Source of the DNA: an uncultured Dehalococcoidia bacterium
GTDB lineage: Bacteria; Chloroflexota; Dehalococcoidia; Lucifugimonadales; UBA3495
Direction of reading: 5' to 3'
Assembly (NCBI GenBank): GCA_958296225.1
Contig: OY282456.1
Coordinates: forward strand, 1,116,001-1,180,000
DNA length: 64,000 bases
The notes beneath the pieces are model-generated. The model ran no database searches. It was not told where the DNA came from and saw only the letters and a program-made list of their open reading frames with translations. Positions 1 to 7,952 of this stretch are shown here, in pieces; the first letter of the stretch is position 1; each line of letters opens with the position of its first letter. The position numbers and the translations under genes are program-made.

Positions 1-1
1 C

Positions 2-562
2 GGCGGCGAGCACATCGCGCCGCAGGCCGCGCGCAACCTGAACATCACCGCCGTCATTATGGACAACGGCGTGTATGGCCTGACCAAGGGCCAGAGCTCG
101 CCCACCACCGAGATGGGCGCCATCACCAGCAGCACGCCCTTCGGCAAGATTGAAGAGGATTTGGACCCGCTGGAACTCTACCTCACGCTGGGCGTGTCGT
201 TCATCGCGTCGGGATTCTCCGGACAACCGCGCGTGCTGGCCAAGCTCATCAACGACGGCATGAACCACCAGGGTATGTCGATGATTCACGTGCAATCGCC
301 GTGCGTCACCTACAACGACACCTACCAGCTCATCAAGGGCAACGCCCGAGAGGGCATCGCTCCGGCCTTGTGGGACATCCCCGAAGACCACGACCCCGGC
401 AGCAAGCAGGCGGCCTACGACCTGGTGCAGCAGGGGGGCCTGCCGGTGGGAATCCTTTACAAGGACGAGACGCGGGCCTCGCTGGAGGCCAATATGGATA
501 CCATCCGCGCCAAGGCGCGGGAGCGCACCATGGAGCAGCTGATGAACGCTTACACGTTCTAA
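2..562 (+). CDS. 2-oxoacid:ferredoxin oxidoreductase, beta subunit (3' part)
   Basis: This is the C-terminal part of the ThDP-binding beta subunit of a 2-oxoacid:ferredoxin oxidoreductase, which decarboxylates a 2-oxo acid such as 2-oxoglutarate or pyruvate to an acyl-CoA and reduces ferredoxin. The frame is open from base 2, so the gene begins outside the window. The visible part starts with GGEHIAPQAARNLNITAV and continues to MDNGVYGLTKGQSSPT, the usual ThDP/metal-binding and active-site region of KorB/PorB. The later HVQSPCVTYND and the stretch around GNAREGIAPALWDIPEDHD are also typical. It ends on TAA after ALMNAYTF-like residues. The partner alpha subunit must lie upstream. The substrate cannot be fixed from this fragment; the 2-oxoglutarate type is my preference. 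Confidence 0.88.
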   Translation, partial: GGEHIAPQAARNLNITAVIMDNGVYGLTKGQSSPTTEMGAITSSTPFGKIEEDLDPLELYLTLGVSFIASGFSGQPRVLAKLINDGMNHQGMSMIHVQSPCVTYNDTYQLIKGNAREGIAPALWDIPEDHDPGSKQAAYDLVQQGGLPVGILYKDETRASLEANMDTIRAKARERTMEQLMNAYTF

Positions 563-623
563 ACCCCGGCGCGCGAATCGGGAACCAATGCGCCCCCGGC
601 GGGATGTGCCAACGGGGGCGTTT

Positions 624-1001
624 CTATTCGGGGAGCGGGGTGATGGCGACCTGGCCGCCATATTCCCAGTCAATGGTCAGCGAGGTTTCCCAGAGCAGGT
701 TGGCGCCAATGAGCGGAAGGTCGCGCGCGGCGATGATTTCGACCCCTCTGGAATTGCCCAGCCACGGCACGGTTGCGGCGTACACATCGGCGTGAACCTC
801 TTGCCCGTCAGCTAAAATTGTCCTGCTGGTGGTAACGAGCGGCAGATTGAGCCGGGTGATGTCGGCAATGGGGAGTTGCAGGTCGCCATTGAACCCGGTG
901 TCGATGACAGGATTGAACCTGGCAAATTGCTGGCCGGCGGGGTTCAGTACGATGATGGGCACCGTGGCCTGCCGGGCCCGGTTGATGCTGCCGTTAATCA
1001 T
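624..1001 (-). CDS. clan AA retropepsin-like aspartic protease
   Basis: A protein of about 125 residues with a single retroviral-type aspartic protease motif, VIDTGFNGDLQLP, where the D-T-G carries the catalytic aspartate; such proteins work as homodimers. A second conserved stretch, IGANLLWETSLTIDW, matches the C-terminal part of the family. I chose the ATG reading MINGSINRARQ because family members start with a similar MIxGxVN strand; ATG at 1010 is an alternative. It overlaps the 3' end of the upstream gene by 8 nt, so the two are translationally coupled. The same two-gene arrangement is, from memory, common in cyanobacteria and Chloroflexota. The target is unknown. Confidence 0.7.
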   Translation of the reverse strand: MINGSINRARQATVPIIVLNPAGQQFARFNPVIDTGFNGDLQLPIADITRLNLPLVTTSRTILADGQEVHADVYAATVPWLGNSRGVEIIAARDLPLIGANLLWETSLTIDWEYGGQVAITPLPE

Positions 1002-1521
1002 TGCCGTCATTCGGCAATACCGTTTCGTAGCCGATGCGGAACAGGATGAGGGGTTTCCCAGGCATTCCCTGGTCAACGTCGAAGCCGGCTTTCATGATGT
1101 CCTCATGGATCCCGTACTCGCCGCTGTCCGGGTCCAGGGCAAGGTATTTGCCACTGTGGAGCGGCTCAACCAGGTGACGGATTTCCGCGTCATAGAGAGC
1201 CCGACCGCGCTCCATGTAATCGCCATATTTGGCCTGGGCTTCGTCAATTTCCTGCTGGGTATAGTCCACCCGCCCACGTACCCCGGTGATGGCGGCTCTA
1301 TGGCCGATGCGGATTACGTGTAGAAACTTGCCGGGCAACTTTGCCCGCAAGTCGAGCGCGGCATCCAAAATCCTGTTTCCGATTTCGTAGCGGCCGCTTT
1401 CCGGTTCGATGGCAATAAACTTGCCGGTGTGCTGCGGCTCGACCAGATGCCGGATGCTGGCCTCATAAACGGCCTGGGCGCGCGGCCCGACATTCTCGCG
1501 GGTTGTGGGCGTATCAAACAT
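994..1521 (-). CDS. conserved protein with two internal repeats, partner of the aspartic protease
   Basis: A 175-residue protein made of two similar halves. The first half carries IRHLVEPQHTGKFIAIEPES and the second IRHLVEPLHSGKYLALDPDS, so the unit of about 70 residues is duplicated within the gene. Single-unit homologues are, to my knowledge, often encoded just upstream of clan AA aspartic proteases, as here. The start at 1521 is preceded by GGAGGTCAGCA, a good ribosome site; a longer frame upstream would run into ccmE and is not used. No catalytic motif, signal peptide or membrane segment is visible. It may be an antitoxin-like or substrate partner of the protease, but that is inference. 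Confidence 0.65.
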   Translation of the reverse strand: MFDTPTTRENVGPRAQAVYEASIRHLVEPQHTGKFIAIEPESGRYEIGNRILDAALDLRAKLPGKFLHVIRIGHRAAITGVRGRVDYTQQEIDEAQAKYGDYMERGRALYDAEIRHLVEPLHSGKYLALDPDSGEYGIHEDIMKAGFDVDQGMPGKPLILFRIGYETVLPNDGND

Positions 1522-1543
1522 TGCTGACCTCCGTTCTCCTTGG

Positions 1544-2104
1544 CTAGTAATTTGCGCCGGGTACTCCCGCGCCGGGGGCCAAGTCCGGGTTTTCCGCCGG
1601 CAGCGACTGGTACTTGGACGGGCATTTGACCAGAATGTTGTCGGTGGCAAAAGTCCGGTGCTCAGCATCATAGCGCCCTTCCAGGATGATTTCCGAGTGC
1701 GGGTTGAAAAACAGGTCGGGCAGCACGCCGACATAGCTGGCTTGGAGGCGGGGGCTGCCGGCGGTCAGGCCGGGGGCGTCGGGCCGTTTGTCGCCCAGGG
1801 CGAAGCGGGAGCGGGTGGAGCCGTCGTCTCTGCGGAAGGTGCCGGGAGCGAGGGCGCCGGCTATGCGGAGCGTTTGCCCGTCTTGCAGCCCGGGGTCGTT
1901 CAGGAACTCGCTGACGGTTACGAAGTAGAGGGCGTTGCCGGGGAAAGCGGCGTAAACCATGTAGGCTACGGCCAGCGCGACTACCCCGGCCAGGATGATG
2001 AGGCGGGTGCGGTGGCTGCGCCAGGCGGAACGGTCTGCGTCGGAGTCTGTCGCGACGGACACCGCGGCAACGGCGGGTTGGTTGGTGTAGTTTTCGGATT
2101 GCAT
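1544..2104 (-). CDS. ccmE: cytochrome c maturation haem chaperone CcmE, CXXXY type
   Basis: CcmE is a membrane-anchored periplasmic OB-fold protein that takes haem from the CcmABCD complex and hands it to the cytochrome c ligase. This 186-residue copy has an N-terminal cytoplasmic tail, one membrane helix (about residues 48-66, IILAGVVALAVAYMVYAAF) and the beta-rich domain. The haem-attachment motif near the C-terminus reads KCPSKY: Cys161 stands where most CcmE have the covalent haem-binding His, and Tyr165 is kept, giving CXXXY rather than HXXXY. This variant is known from some sulfate reducers and archaea whose Ccm systems lack CcmH. It is the last ccm gene of the operon; no ccmF, ccmG or ccmH follows. 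Start is the ATG before QSENYTNQ. Confidence 0.9.
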   Translation of the reverse strand: MQSENYTNQPAVAAVSVATDSDADRSAWRSHRTRLIILAGVVALAVAYMVYAAFPGNALYFVTVSEFLNDPGLQDGQTLRIAGALAPGTFRRDDGSTRSRFALGDKRPDAPGLTAGSPRLQASYVGVLPDLFFNPHSEIILEGRYDAEHRTFATDNILVKCPSKYQSLPAENPDLAPGAGVPGANY

Positions 2105-2144
2105 GATTCCAGGGCACCGTTGGGTTTGGCGTTCTGCCTTCAGA

Positions 2145-2333
2145 TTATACCGCCTCGTCTTTTCCCCCGTCATCGTCGCCGCTTTGGATGGCCACGGTGG
2201 GGGTGGTTTGCAGTTCTTGCAGCTCGCGCTGCACCGACCGGCGGCGCCATGACATATAGGCAGCGTAGATGAAGAACACGGCCCATGCCACACCGAAGGC
2301 GGCGAAGAGGAATGGCAAATGGTGTGGGGTCAT
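2145..2333 (-). CDS. ccmD: CcmD-like small membrane protein
   Basis: A 62-residue protein with one membrane helix (LPFLFAAFGVAWAVFFIYAA) followed by a basic stretch, SWRRRSVQRELQEL, which matches the size, topology and charge pattern of CcmD. CcmD is the small subunit that stabilises the CcmABC-CcmE complex and helps release holo-CcmE. It starts 7 nt after the ccmC stop and lies just before ccmE, the usual position. Sequence conservation in this family is weak, so the assignment rests mainly on topology and gene order. Confidence 0.75.
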   Translation of the reverse strand: MTPHHLPFLFAAFGVAWAVFFIYAAYMSWRRRSVQRELQELQTTPTVAIQSGDDDGGKDEAV

Positions 2334-2340
2334 AGTTGCG

Positions 2341-3075
2341 TTAGTCCACCTGGCGTTCTCGCCGCAGTTGTGACAGTGTATCCTCGACTCCCCGCAGGGC
2401 CATCCGTTCCAATACCAGGTAGGTGAACAAGGCGAGCATCGCCAGCAGCGAGAATACGAGGATGCGCGCCATGATTGGCTCCAGCGCGTCGTCTGCCGCC
2501 TCCGGGCCGATGACCTGCACCGGGTGAATTGACCGCCACCACTGCACCGAATAGTACACGATGGGCACGTCTGCGAAGCCGATGATGCCTACTACCGCCG
2601 ACCAGGCGCGGCCTTGCTGCGGAGTGGGCGCGTAGTGGCGAATCATCAGGTAGGCGACGTAGATGAACCAGAGGATGAGGGTGGTAGTGAGGCGCGGTTC
2701 CCACGTCCACCAGACACCCCACACCGGGCGCGCCCAGATGACGCCGGTGACGAGCGCCAGGGTTACGAAGACTACGCCGACTTCGGCCGCGGCGTGCGCC
2801 AGCCGGTCCCACCGCTCCGTCCGGCGGATGAGGTAGCCGGCTCCGGCGACGGCGCAGACCAGAAAACCGAGGAAGGACAGGATGGAGATGGGGACATGGA
2901 TATAAAATATGCGCTGGATGTGGCCCAGCACCGCATCGGTGGGCGCCACTATGAAAATCAGATAGCCGTCGGCCAGGGTCAGCACTGCCGTCAGCAGCAA
3001 TAACCAGAGGCGCGCGTCCTGTATACCGGCGCGCCAGGCCCCTTTGCGTCGTGGTTGGCCCGCTATCGCCGCCAA
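2341..3075 (-). CDS. ccmC: haem exporter/handling protein CcmC
   Basis: CcmC is a six-helix membrane protein that presents haem to CcmE. The 244-residue product carries the tryptophan-rich WWD motif at about residues 119-130 (WGVWWTWEPRLT) and the two haem-ligand histidines in periplasmic loops, His60 in RIFYIHVP and His184 in WRSIHP. The start is a TTG located 9 nt after the first base of the ccmB stop codon, in the same frame; a GAGGG sequence stands about 10 nt before it and no upstream ATG is available. The gene is tightly linked to ccmB and ccmD. Confidence 0.92.
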   Translation of the reverse strand: MAAIAGQPRRKGAWRAGIQDARLWLLLLTAVLTLADGYLIFIVAPTDAVLGHIQRIFYIHVPISILSFLGFLVCAVAGAGYLIRRTERWDRLAHAAAEVGVVFVTLALVTGVIWARPVWGVWWTWEPRLTTTLILWFIYVAYLMIRHYAPTPQQGRAWSAVVGIIGFADVPIVYYSVQWWRSIHPVQVIGPEAADDALEPIMARILVFSLLAMLALFTYLVLERMALRGVEDTLSQLRRERQVD

Positions 3076-3081
3076 GATATT

Positions 3082-3756
3082 TTATCCCTCGAATACAAAC
3101 CCGAAGATCCACGAACATAGTACCAGAAACAGCGCGTCGAAAACCACCAGCATCGGCGCCCACCGCGTCCATACGGGCGTCATCGGCCCGCCTTGCAACG
3201 CCAGCGCCGATGCTTCCACTGCGGCGATGATGACCGGGACTATCACCGGGAAGAACAGCACCGGCAGCAATATCTCGCGGGAGCGGGTCTGGACGGCGAT
3301 GCCGGCGAAGAAGGTTCCCACCGTGGCGAAACCAACGGTTGCCAGCAGGATGACCAGTCCCAGCGCCGGTGAGAGGGTGGGCAAGCCCAGCATCACGGCA
3401 AACACGGGCAGCAATACCGCCTCGATTACCAGCATGAAGATGAGGCTGCTGAGCATCTTGCCCAGGAAAACGGCGTCGCGGCTGACGGGGGCGGCCAGCA
3501 AACCGTCAAGCCCGCCCTGCTCCATTTCGCGGGTGAAAGCGCGGTTCATCGCCAGCACGCCGATGAATGCGTAGGCTACCCAGAGCAAGCCGGGGGCGAC
3601 GGGAACGAGGCTGCCGGGAGCGCGGTTCAGGCCGAAGTTGAACACTACGACTACAATCAGGCCGAATACCAGCGCCGAGCTGATGGTGTCGCGGGAGCGG
3701 AACTCCAGGCGCACGTCTTTCCAGGCGATGGCTAATGCGGCCCGGAGCAATCCCAT
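3082..3756 (-). CDS. ccmB: haem exporter membrane subunit CcmB
   Basis: CcmB is the membrane subunit that pairs with the ATPase CcmA and, with CcmC, drives release of holo-CcmE. The 224-residue protein has six predicted membrane helices and the family's N-terminal AIAWKDVRLEFRSRD and central FTREMEQGGLDGLLAAPV stretches. Between this gene and ccmA lies an inserted, duplicated membrane-protein gene. About 25 bases around the ccmB start codon have a second, imperfect copy near 4168-4218, a footprint of that duplication. Confidence 0.92.
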   Translation of the reverse strand: MGLLRAALAIAWKDVRLEFRSRDTISSALVFGLIVVVVFNFGLNRAPGSLVPVAPGLLWVAYAFIGVLAMNRAFTREMEQGGLDGLLAAPVSRDAVFLGKMLSSLIFMLVIEAVLLPVFAVMLGLPTLSPALGLVILLATVGFATVGTFFAGIAVQTRSREILLPVLFFPVIVPVIIAAVEASALALQGGPMTPVWTRWAPMLVVFDALFLVLCSWIFGFVFEG

Positions 3757-3798
3757 AGCAAAGCGGCGTCCGCTGTCTGGAATCCGCCTAATCAGCCA

Positions 3799-4171
3799 CT
3801 ACGCGCCGGAATTAAGCGAAGCCATGGCTTCGGGGGTTAGAGTAACTGCGCCCGTTGCCGGGTCTTTCCGTCCAAGTTTGGCGACGGCTTTTTCCCGCGC
3901 TCTCCACAGCATCTTTTCGCGTTGCGCCGCCCTGATTGCCGATGCTTTCTCAAACATCTTTCTCACTCCTTTCAAATAGCCCGGCCAGGGGCAGGATGAA
4001 CGACCAGTACAGGTATTTGGTTGCGATTTCAAAGCTGCGATAGGCCCAGAAATCGGAGCCTTCCCACAATTGCAGAACGGCCACGCTGGCGCAGCCGGCA
4101 ATTGCGAAGCCTCCAACCTGCCACCGGATACTACGTTCTACCAGTTCGCCGGGCAAGTCTGACAAACTCAA
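3799..4171 (-). pseudogene. frameshifted duplicate of the neighbouring small membrane protein
   Basis: This stretch is a degraded copy of the gene at 4233-4688. It reads SLSDLPGELVERSIRWQV and the following membrane segments in one frame, then switches frame at a run of T (+ strand, about 3969-3971): this copy has CTCCTTTCAAA where the intact copy has CTCCTTCAAA. After the shift it continues with LKGVRKMFEKASAIRAAQR and TLTPEAMASL. The ATG of the intact copy is replaced by TTG, and the central GRKAGLREGRKEALTEV section is missing. It is therefore probably non-functional, although a sequencing indel cannot be excluded. Confidence 0.75.
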
Positions 4172-4232
4172 TGCGGCCCGGCAATCCCATAGCAAGGCAG
4201 CATCCGAAGCCCGGAATTTGGCGAAGCAGCCG

Positions 4233-4688
4233 CTAGGCGTCGGATTTGGCCGGTTCGCCAAACAGAGAATCCAGAACTTCGGGGGTAAGAGTTATGGCCC
4301 CGGTCACGGGGTCTTTCTGCCCAAGCTGCTCAGCCGCGCTATTCAGTCGGTTGCGTACTTCTGTGAGCGCCTCTTTGCGTCCTTCTCTGAGTCCCGCTTT
4401 ACGCCCTTTCTCCTGCGCTTTTCGCCACATCTTTTCGCGTTGCGCCGCCCTGATTTCCGATGCTTTCTCAAACATCCTTCTCACTCCTTCAAATAGCCCG
4501 GCCAGGGGCAGGATGAACGACCAGTACAGGTATTTGGTTGCGATTTCAAAGCTGCGATAGGCCCAGAAATCGGAGCCTTCCCACGATTGCAGAACCGCCA
4601 CGCTGGCGCAGCCGGCAATTGCGAAGCCTCCAACCTGCCACCAGATACCGCGTTCTACCAGTTCGCCGGGCAAGTCTGACAAGTTCAT
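4233..4688 (-). CDS. small membrane protein of unknown function between ccmA and ccmB
   Basis: A 151-residue protein I do not recognise. It has two hydrophobic segments, WWQVGGFAIAGCASVAVL (about 16-34) and YLYWSFILPLAGLF (about 54-67), then a charged helical tail rich in Lys, Arg and Glu (MWRKAQEKGRKAGLREGRKE) and a short C-terminal motif, DPVTGAITLTPEVLDSL. The start ATG overlaps the ccmA stop as ATGA, so it is cotranslated with ccmA. A frameshifted copy follows. It may be an accessory of the haem exporter or simply an insertion; nothing in the sequence decides this. Confidence 0.65.
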   Translation of the reverse strand: MNLSDLPGELVERGIWWQVGGFAIAGCASVAVLQSWEGSDFWAYRSFEIATKYLYWSFILPLAGLFEGVRRMFEKASEIRAAQREKMWRKAQEKGRKAGLREGRKEALTEVRNRLNSAAEQLGQKDPVTGAITLTPEVLDSLFGEPAKSDA

Positions 4689-5371
4689 TGTAACACCTCA
4701 TCGGCCGGCCGGTCGTAAGCGAGCCGTCCCCCCGCCAGCCGCAGCGTCCGGTCGGCCCAGGCCCGTCCCGTCTCCGCGCTGTGTGTGGTCAGCAGCGCGG
4801 ACTTGCCGGACGCCGCCCATTCCCGCAAGAGTTCGCCCAGCGTCGCCACCGATGCCGCGTCGAGGCCCGATTCCGGCTCGTCCAGCAGCAGCACGGCCGG
4901 TTCGTGCATGATGGCGCGGGCCATGGACAATCGCTTTTGCATACCGTGGGACAGGGTTCGCACCCGGCGGTCGGCCCGGTCGGACAGGTTCAGTTGTTCC
5001 AGGGCTTGCCCAATGCGGCGATTGGCGTCCCTGACGCCGTAGAGCTTTCCGTAGAAAGCCAGATTTTCGCGGCAGGTCAGGTCGTTGTAGAGTAAGGTTT
5101 GGTGGCCCAGGAAGCCGACCAGGCGACGGGCCGCGTCTCCCCGCCGGTGCATCCGGCGGCCGGCGATGCGGATGTTGCCGCGGTCGGGGCGAGTGAGGCC
5201 GGCGAGGATTCGCAGCAGCGTGGTTTTGCCGGCGCCGTTGGCTCCGAACAGGACGGCGATTTCTCCCCAGGGGAGGGACAGGTCGATGCCGCGCAAGACC
5301 GCGCGGTCGCCGAAATCCTTGTGGATGCCGGCGGCGGATATTGCCGGCGCCCCGGGCTGGGGAACGTTCAT
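4685..5371 (-). CDS. ccmA: haem exporter ATP-binding subunit CcmA
   Basis: CcmA is the ABC ATPase that powers release of haem-loaded CcmE. The 228-residue protein has the Walker A GANGAGKTT (43-51), the signature LSHGMQKRL (140-148), Walker B VLLLDEPESGLD (from 160) and a switch histidine in LLTTHS. The absence of an exporter-type membrane domain and the neighbouring ccmB/C/D/E genes identify it as CcmA rather than another ABC ATPase. It begins 9 nt after the acyl-CoA ligase gene, so the two are probably cotranscribed. Confidence 0.93.
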   Translation of the reverse strand: MNVPQPGAPAISAAGIHKDFGDRAVLRGIDLSLPWGEIAVLFGANGAGKTTLLRILAGLTRPDRGNIRIAGRRMHRRGDAARRLVGFLGHQTLLYNDLTCRENLAFYGKLYGVRDANRRIGQALEQLNLSDRADRRVRTLSHGMQKRLSMARAIMHEPAVLLLDEPESGLDAASVATLGELLREWAASGKSALLTTHSAETGRAWADRTLRLAGGRLAYDRPADEVLQ

Positions 5372-5380
5372 CCGGGCCGG

Positions 5381-6994
5381 TTAGCGATGGCTTTCAAACC
5401 GTTCCCGCAACGCCTTTTTGTCGAATTTGCCGACGCTGGTTTTGGGTATTTCGTCAATGAACACCACGTCGTCAGGCAGCCACCAGCGGGCGAAATTGGG
5501 CTGGATGAAGTCCAGGATTAGATCGCGAGTTAGCGGCGTTGACGTTGCGGAGCGGGGCACCACGCAGGCCAGCGGGCGCTCCTGCCACTGGGGATGCGGA
5601 ATGGCGATTACGGCGGCTTCGAGCACGTCGGGGTGGGCCATGATCGCCGATTCCAGGTCCACCGACGAAATCCACTCGCCGCCGCTTTTCACCATATCTT
5701 TGACGCGGTCGACAATCTGGATGTAGCCGTCGGCGTCGATGGCGGCGATGTCGCCGCTGTGATACCAGCCGTCGCTAAAAGTTTCTCCGCTCCGTTCGTC
5801 GTTGACGTACTCATCGGCAACCCAGGGGCCGCGGAACCACAGCTCGCCGCGCTGCTCGCCGTCCCAATCTATGATTGCGCCGTTCTCGTCCACCAGCTGC
5901 ATCTCGATGCCGGGGGCGATGACGCCCTGCTTGGCGCGGAGGTTCAGCCGTTCCGCTTCGGAGCGGTCATCCAGCCAGCTGCGCCGGCGGTTCACCGAGA
6001 TTAGCGGCGCGGCTTCGGTCATTCCGTAGGCGTGAATCATCTCTACGCCCAGCCGGTCGCGGTAAGCCTGGAGGACGGCCAGGGGCAGGGCCGAACCGCC
6101 GCTGATTATCTGCCGGAGGGATGACAGGTCATACTCCACACCGGAGCGTTGCAGGTAATCCAGTACGCCAATCCAGATGGTGGGGACGCCCGCGCTGAAA
6201 GTGACGCCTTCGTTTGCCACCAGCTCGCAGATAACGCGCGGGTCGGGCCGGGTTCCGGGGAAGATTTGGTCGGCGCCGACCAGGGTGGAGGTGTAGGGCA
6301 GGCCCCAGCAGTTGGCATGGAACATAGGGACGATGGCCATTACCCGGTCGCGCTCGGACAGGGCCAGCACGTCAACCGCCGCCGAGGCCATGGAGTGGAG
6401 GTACACCGCGCGGTGGGAGTAGGCGACTGCTTTCGGCAGGCCGGTGGTGGCCGAAGTGTAGCAGAGGCCCATCGTCGTGTACTCGTCCACCGGCGCGGGG
6501 CGGTATTCGGGCGCGGCGCCGGCCAGCATCGCCTCGTAAGAGATAGCGCCCGGCAGCGTGGCAGCCGCTGCCTCAGGCTCGCCCAGGATTACGAAATGCC
6601 GCACCGTGGTCAGCCGGTCGGCGATAGCCGCAATCAGGGGAACCAGGTCGGGGTCAATCAGCAGGACTTTATCGCCGGCGTGGTTGATGATGTAGGCCAT
6701 GTCGTCGGGGGCCAGGCGGATGTTGATGGTATGCACCACGGCTCCGATGGTGGGCGGCGCGAAGTAGGCTTCCAGATGCCGGTAATTGTTCCAGGCGAAA
6801 GTGCCCACCCGGTCGCCGGCGCCGATGCCCAACTCGCGCAGGGCGTTGCCCAGCCGGGCCGTGCGGACGAACAAATCGGCGTAGGTGTAGCGGTGGACGC
6901 CTTCACCGACGCGAGTGATGATTTGTTTGCGGGGGAATTGGACTGCGGCGCGCTCGAGGATGCGGTGGGCCAGCAAGTCGTATCGCATCGTCAT
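5381..6994 (-). CDS. acyl-CoA ligase (AMP-forming, medium/long-chain type)
   Basis: An ANL-superfamily enzyme of 537 residues that activates a fatty or related carboxylic acid to its CoA thioester through an acyl-adenylate. The P-loop-like motif reads YTSATTGLPKAV, the core motif YGMTEAAPLIS, and the hinge/C-domain motifs WYHSGDIAAIDADGY and GEWISSVDLE; the catalytic lysine is in PKTSVGKFDKKALRE. It is closest to the AlkK-like medium-chain group by these motifs. I took the ATG of MTMRYDLLAHRIL, which has GGGAG upstream; the longer frame upstream overlaps the SDR gene and lacks family similarity. It sits between the SDR and ccmA genes on the same strand. Confidence 0.88.
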   Translation of the reverse strand: MTMRYDLLAHRILERAAVQFPRKQIITRVGEGVHRYTYADLFVRTARLGNALRELGIGAGDRVGTFAWNNYRHLEAYFAPPTIGAVVHTINIRLAPDDMAYIINHAGDKVLLIDPDLVPLIAAIADRLTTVRHFVILGEPEAAAATLPGAISYEAMLAGAAPEYRPAPVDEYTTMGLCYTSATTGLPKAVAYSHRAVYLHSMASAAVDVLALSERDRVMAIVPMFHANCWGLPYTSTLVGADQIFPGTRPDPRVICELVANEGVTFSAGVPTIWIGVLDYLQRSGVEYDLSSLRQIISGGSALPLAVLQAYRDRLGVEMIHAYGMTEAAPLISVNRRRSWLDDRSEAERLNLRAKQGVIAPGIEMQLVDENGAIIDWDGEQRGELWFRGPWVADEYVNDERSGETFSDGWYHSGDIAAIDADGYIQIVDRVKDMVKSGGEWISSVDLESAIMAHPDVLEAAVIAIPHPQWQERPLACVVPRSATSTPLTRDLILDFIQPNFARWWLPDDVVFIDEIPKTSVGKFDKKALRERFESHR

Positions 6995-7025
6995 CGTTAA
7001 ACTCCCAGGCGAGGATGGCAGATTG

Positions 7026-7820
7026 CTACGGGTGCTTGATGCTAACGCCGCCGTCAATGGCCCAGGTCTGTCCGGTGACGTAGGATGCCGCCGGCGAGGC
7101 CAGGTACACGGCCAGATAGCCCACCTCAATTAGCCGGCCCACCCGCGCCAGCGGGACGGTTTCGCCGGCGGAGGCGTCCCGAGCTGCGAAAGCGTCGGCG
7201 GACATCTGCTCCGGGTCAGGGAAAGTGCCCGGTGCGATGGCGTTGCAACGGATGCCGTAGGGCGCCCATTCCTGCGCCACGCACTCGGTGAAGCGCATCA
7301 ATCCGGCTTTGGATGCGTCATACGCGGCCGACAGGGGCCGGCCGCGGAAGGAGGCCCAACCGCTGATGTTAATTACGCTGCCTTGCCCGCGTTCCAGCAG
7401 GTGCGGGCCGACGGCGCGGCAGCCCTGGAAGGCTTCGGTAAGGTTGATGTCAACGATGCTGCGCCACTCTTGTTCGGTCATGCCGGGCAGGTCGCTGCCG
7501 GGCAGTTGGGCTACGGGCTTGCGGATGGCGTCGCCGACGCAGTTCACCAGGGTATCGATGTGGCCGAACTCGGCGATGGTTTGGGCGACAATCGCATCGG
7601 TGTCGGCGGCGGTGGTGGCGTCGCCGGTGAGGGGCAGACACCGGCGGCCCAGAGCGCGCACTTCCGCAGCGACTTTGTTGACGCCCGTGGGGGTTAGTCC
7701 CGTTACCGCTACGTCGGCGCCGGCCTGCGCAAAGGCCAGGGCGATGCCCTTGCCGATGCCGCGCCCGGCGCCCACCAGCAGGACATTCTGGCCGGCAACG
7801 TCGAATATGTCCAGGCTCAT
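7026..7820 (-). CDS. short-chain dehydrogenase/reductase
   Basis: A classical SDR of 264 residues that oxidises or reduces a hydroxyl/carbonyl group with NAD(P)(H). It has the nucleotide-binding GAGRGIG (17-23), the NCVGD variant of the NNAG strand, catalytic Ser153, Tyr167 and Lys171 (YDASK), and the terminal VTGQTWAIDGGVS typical of FabG-like enzymes. The start at 7820 follows a GGAG-type site (AAAGGAGCTTTGAC on the minus strand). The long open frame continuing upstream is only the antisense of the GMC gene. It is probably the first gene of the operon that runs through the acyl-CoA ligase and ccm genes. Confidence 0.9.
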   Translation of the reverse strand: MSLDIFDVAGQNVLLVGAGRGIGKGIALAFAQAGADVAVTGLTPTGVNKVAAEVRALGRRCLPLTGDATTAADTDAIVAQTIAEFGHIDTLVNCVGDAIRKPVAQLPGSDLPGMTEQEWRSIVDINLTEAFQGCRAVGPHLLERGQGSVINISGWASFRGRPLSAAYDASKAGLMRFTECVAQEWAPYGIRCNAIAPGTFPDPEQMSADAFAARDASAGETVPLARVGRLIEVGYLAVYLASPAASYVTGQTWAIDGGVSIKHP

Positions 7821-7882
7821 GTCAAAGCTCCTTTGCAATCCGCCAATTAGTGGCGGTAATGGTGCCACATTCCGGGGCGGCA

Positions 7883-7912
7883 TGGCAAATCCGTCCGTTG
7901 TTGCGGTAAAAT
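7883..7912 (+). promoter_or_regulatory. candidate sigma70-type promoter
   Basis: TGGCAA (7883-7888) and TAAAAT (7907-7912) are separated by 18 bp and lie about 40 bp before the gene at 7953, in the divergent intergenic region with the SDR gene. The -35 match is weak. Confidence 0.35.
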
Positions 7913-7952
7913 CAGGCGACACATTCACGACCGCAGGGATGAGGTGGGCAAG

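Larger units (their letters stand above)
3730..4688. repeat. imperfect tandem duplication inside the ccm operon
   Basis: Two units of roughly 440 and 520 bp lie in tandem. Unit one (about 3730-4167) holds the 5' end of ccmB, its leader and the broken small gene. Unit two (about 4168-4688) begins with a decayed copy of the same ccmB start region (AATGCGGCCCG, then CAATCCCATAGCAA) and holds the intact small gene. The shared ccmB fragment shows the duplication end point fell inside ccmB. Confidence 0.75.

Noticed and set aside
1505-2272. 255-residue plus-strand frame over ccmE
   Set aside because: Gly/Ala/Val-rich translation of the antisense strand; CcmE on the other strand has clear motifs.
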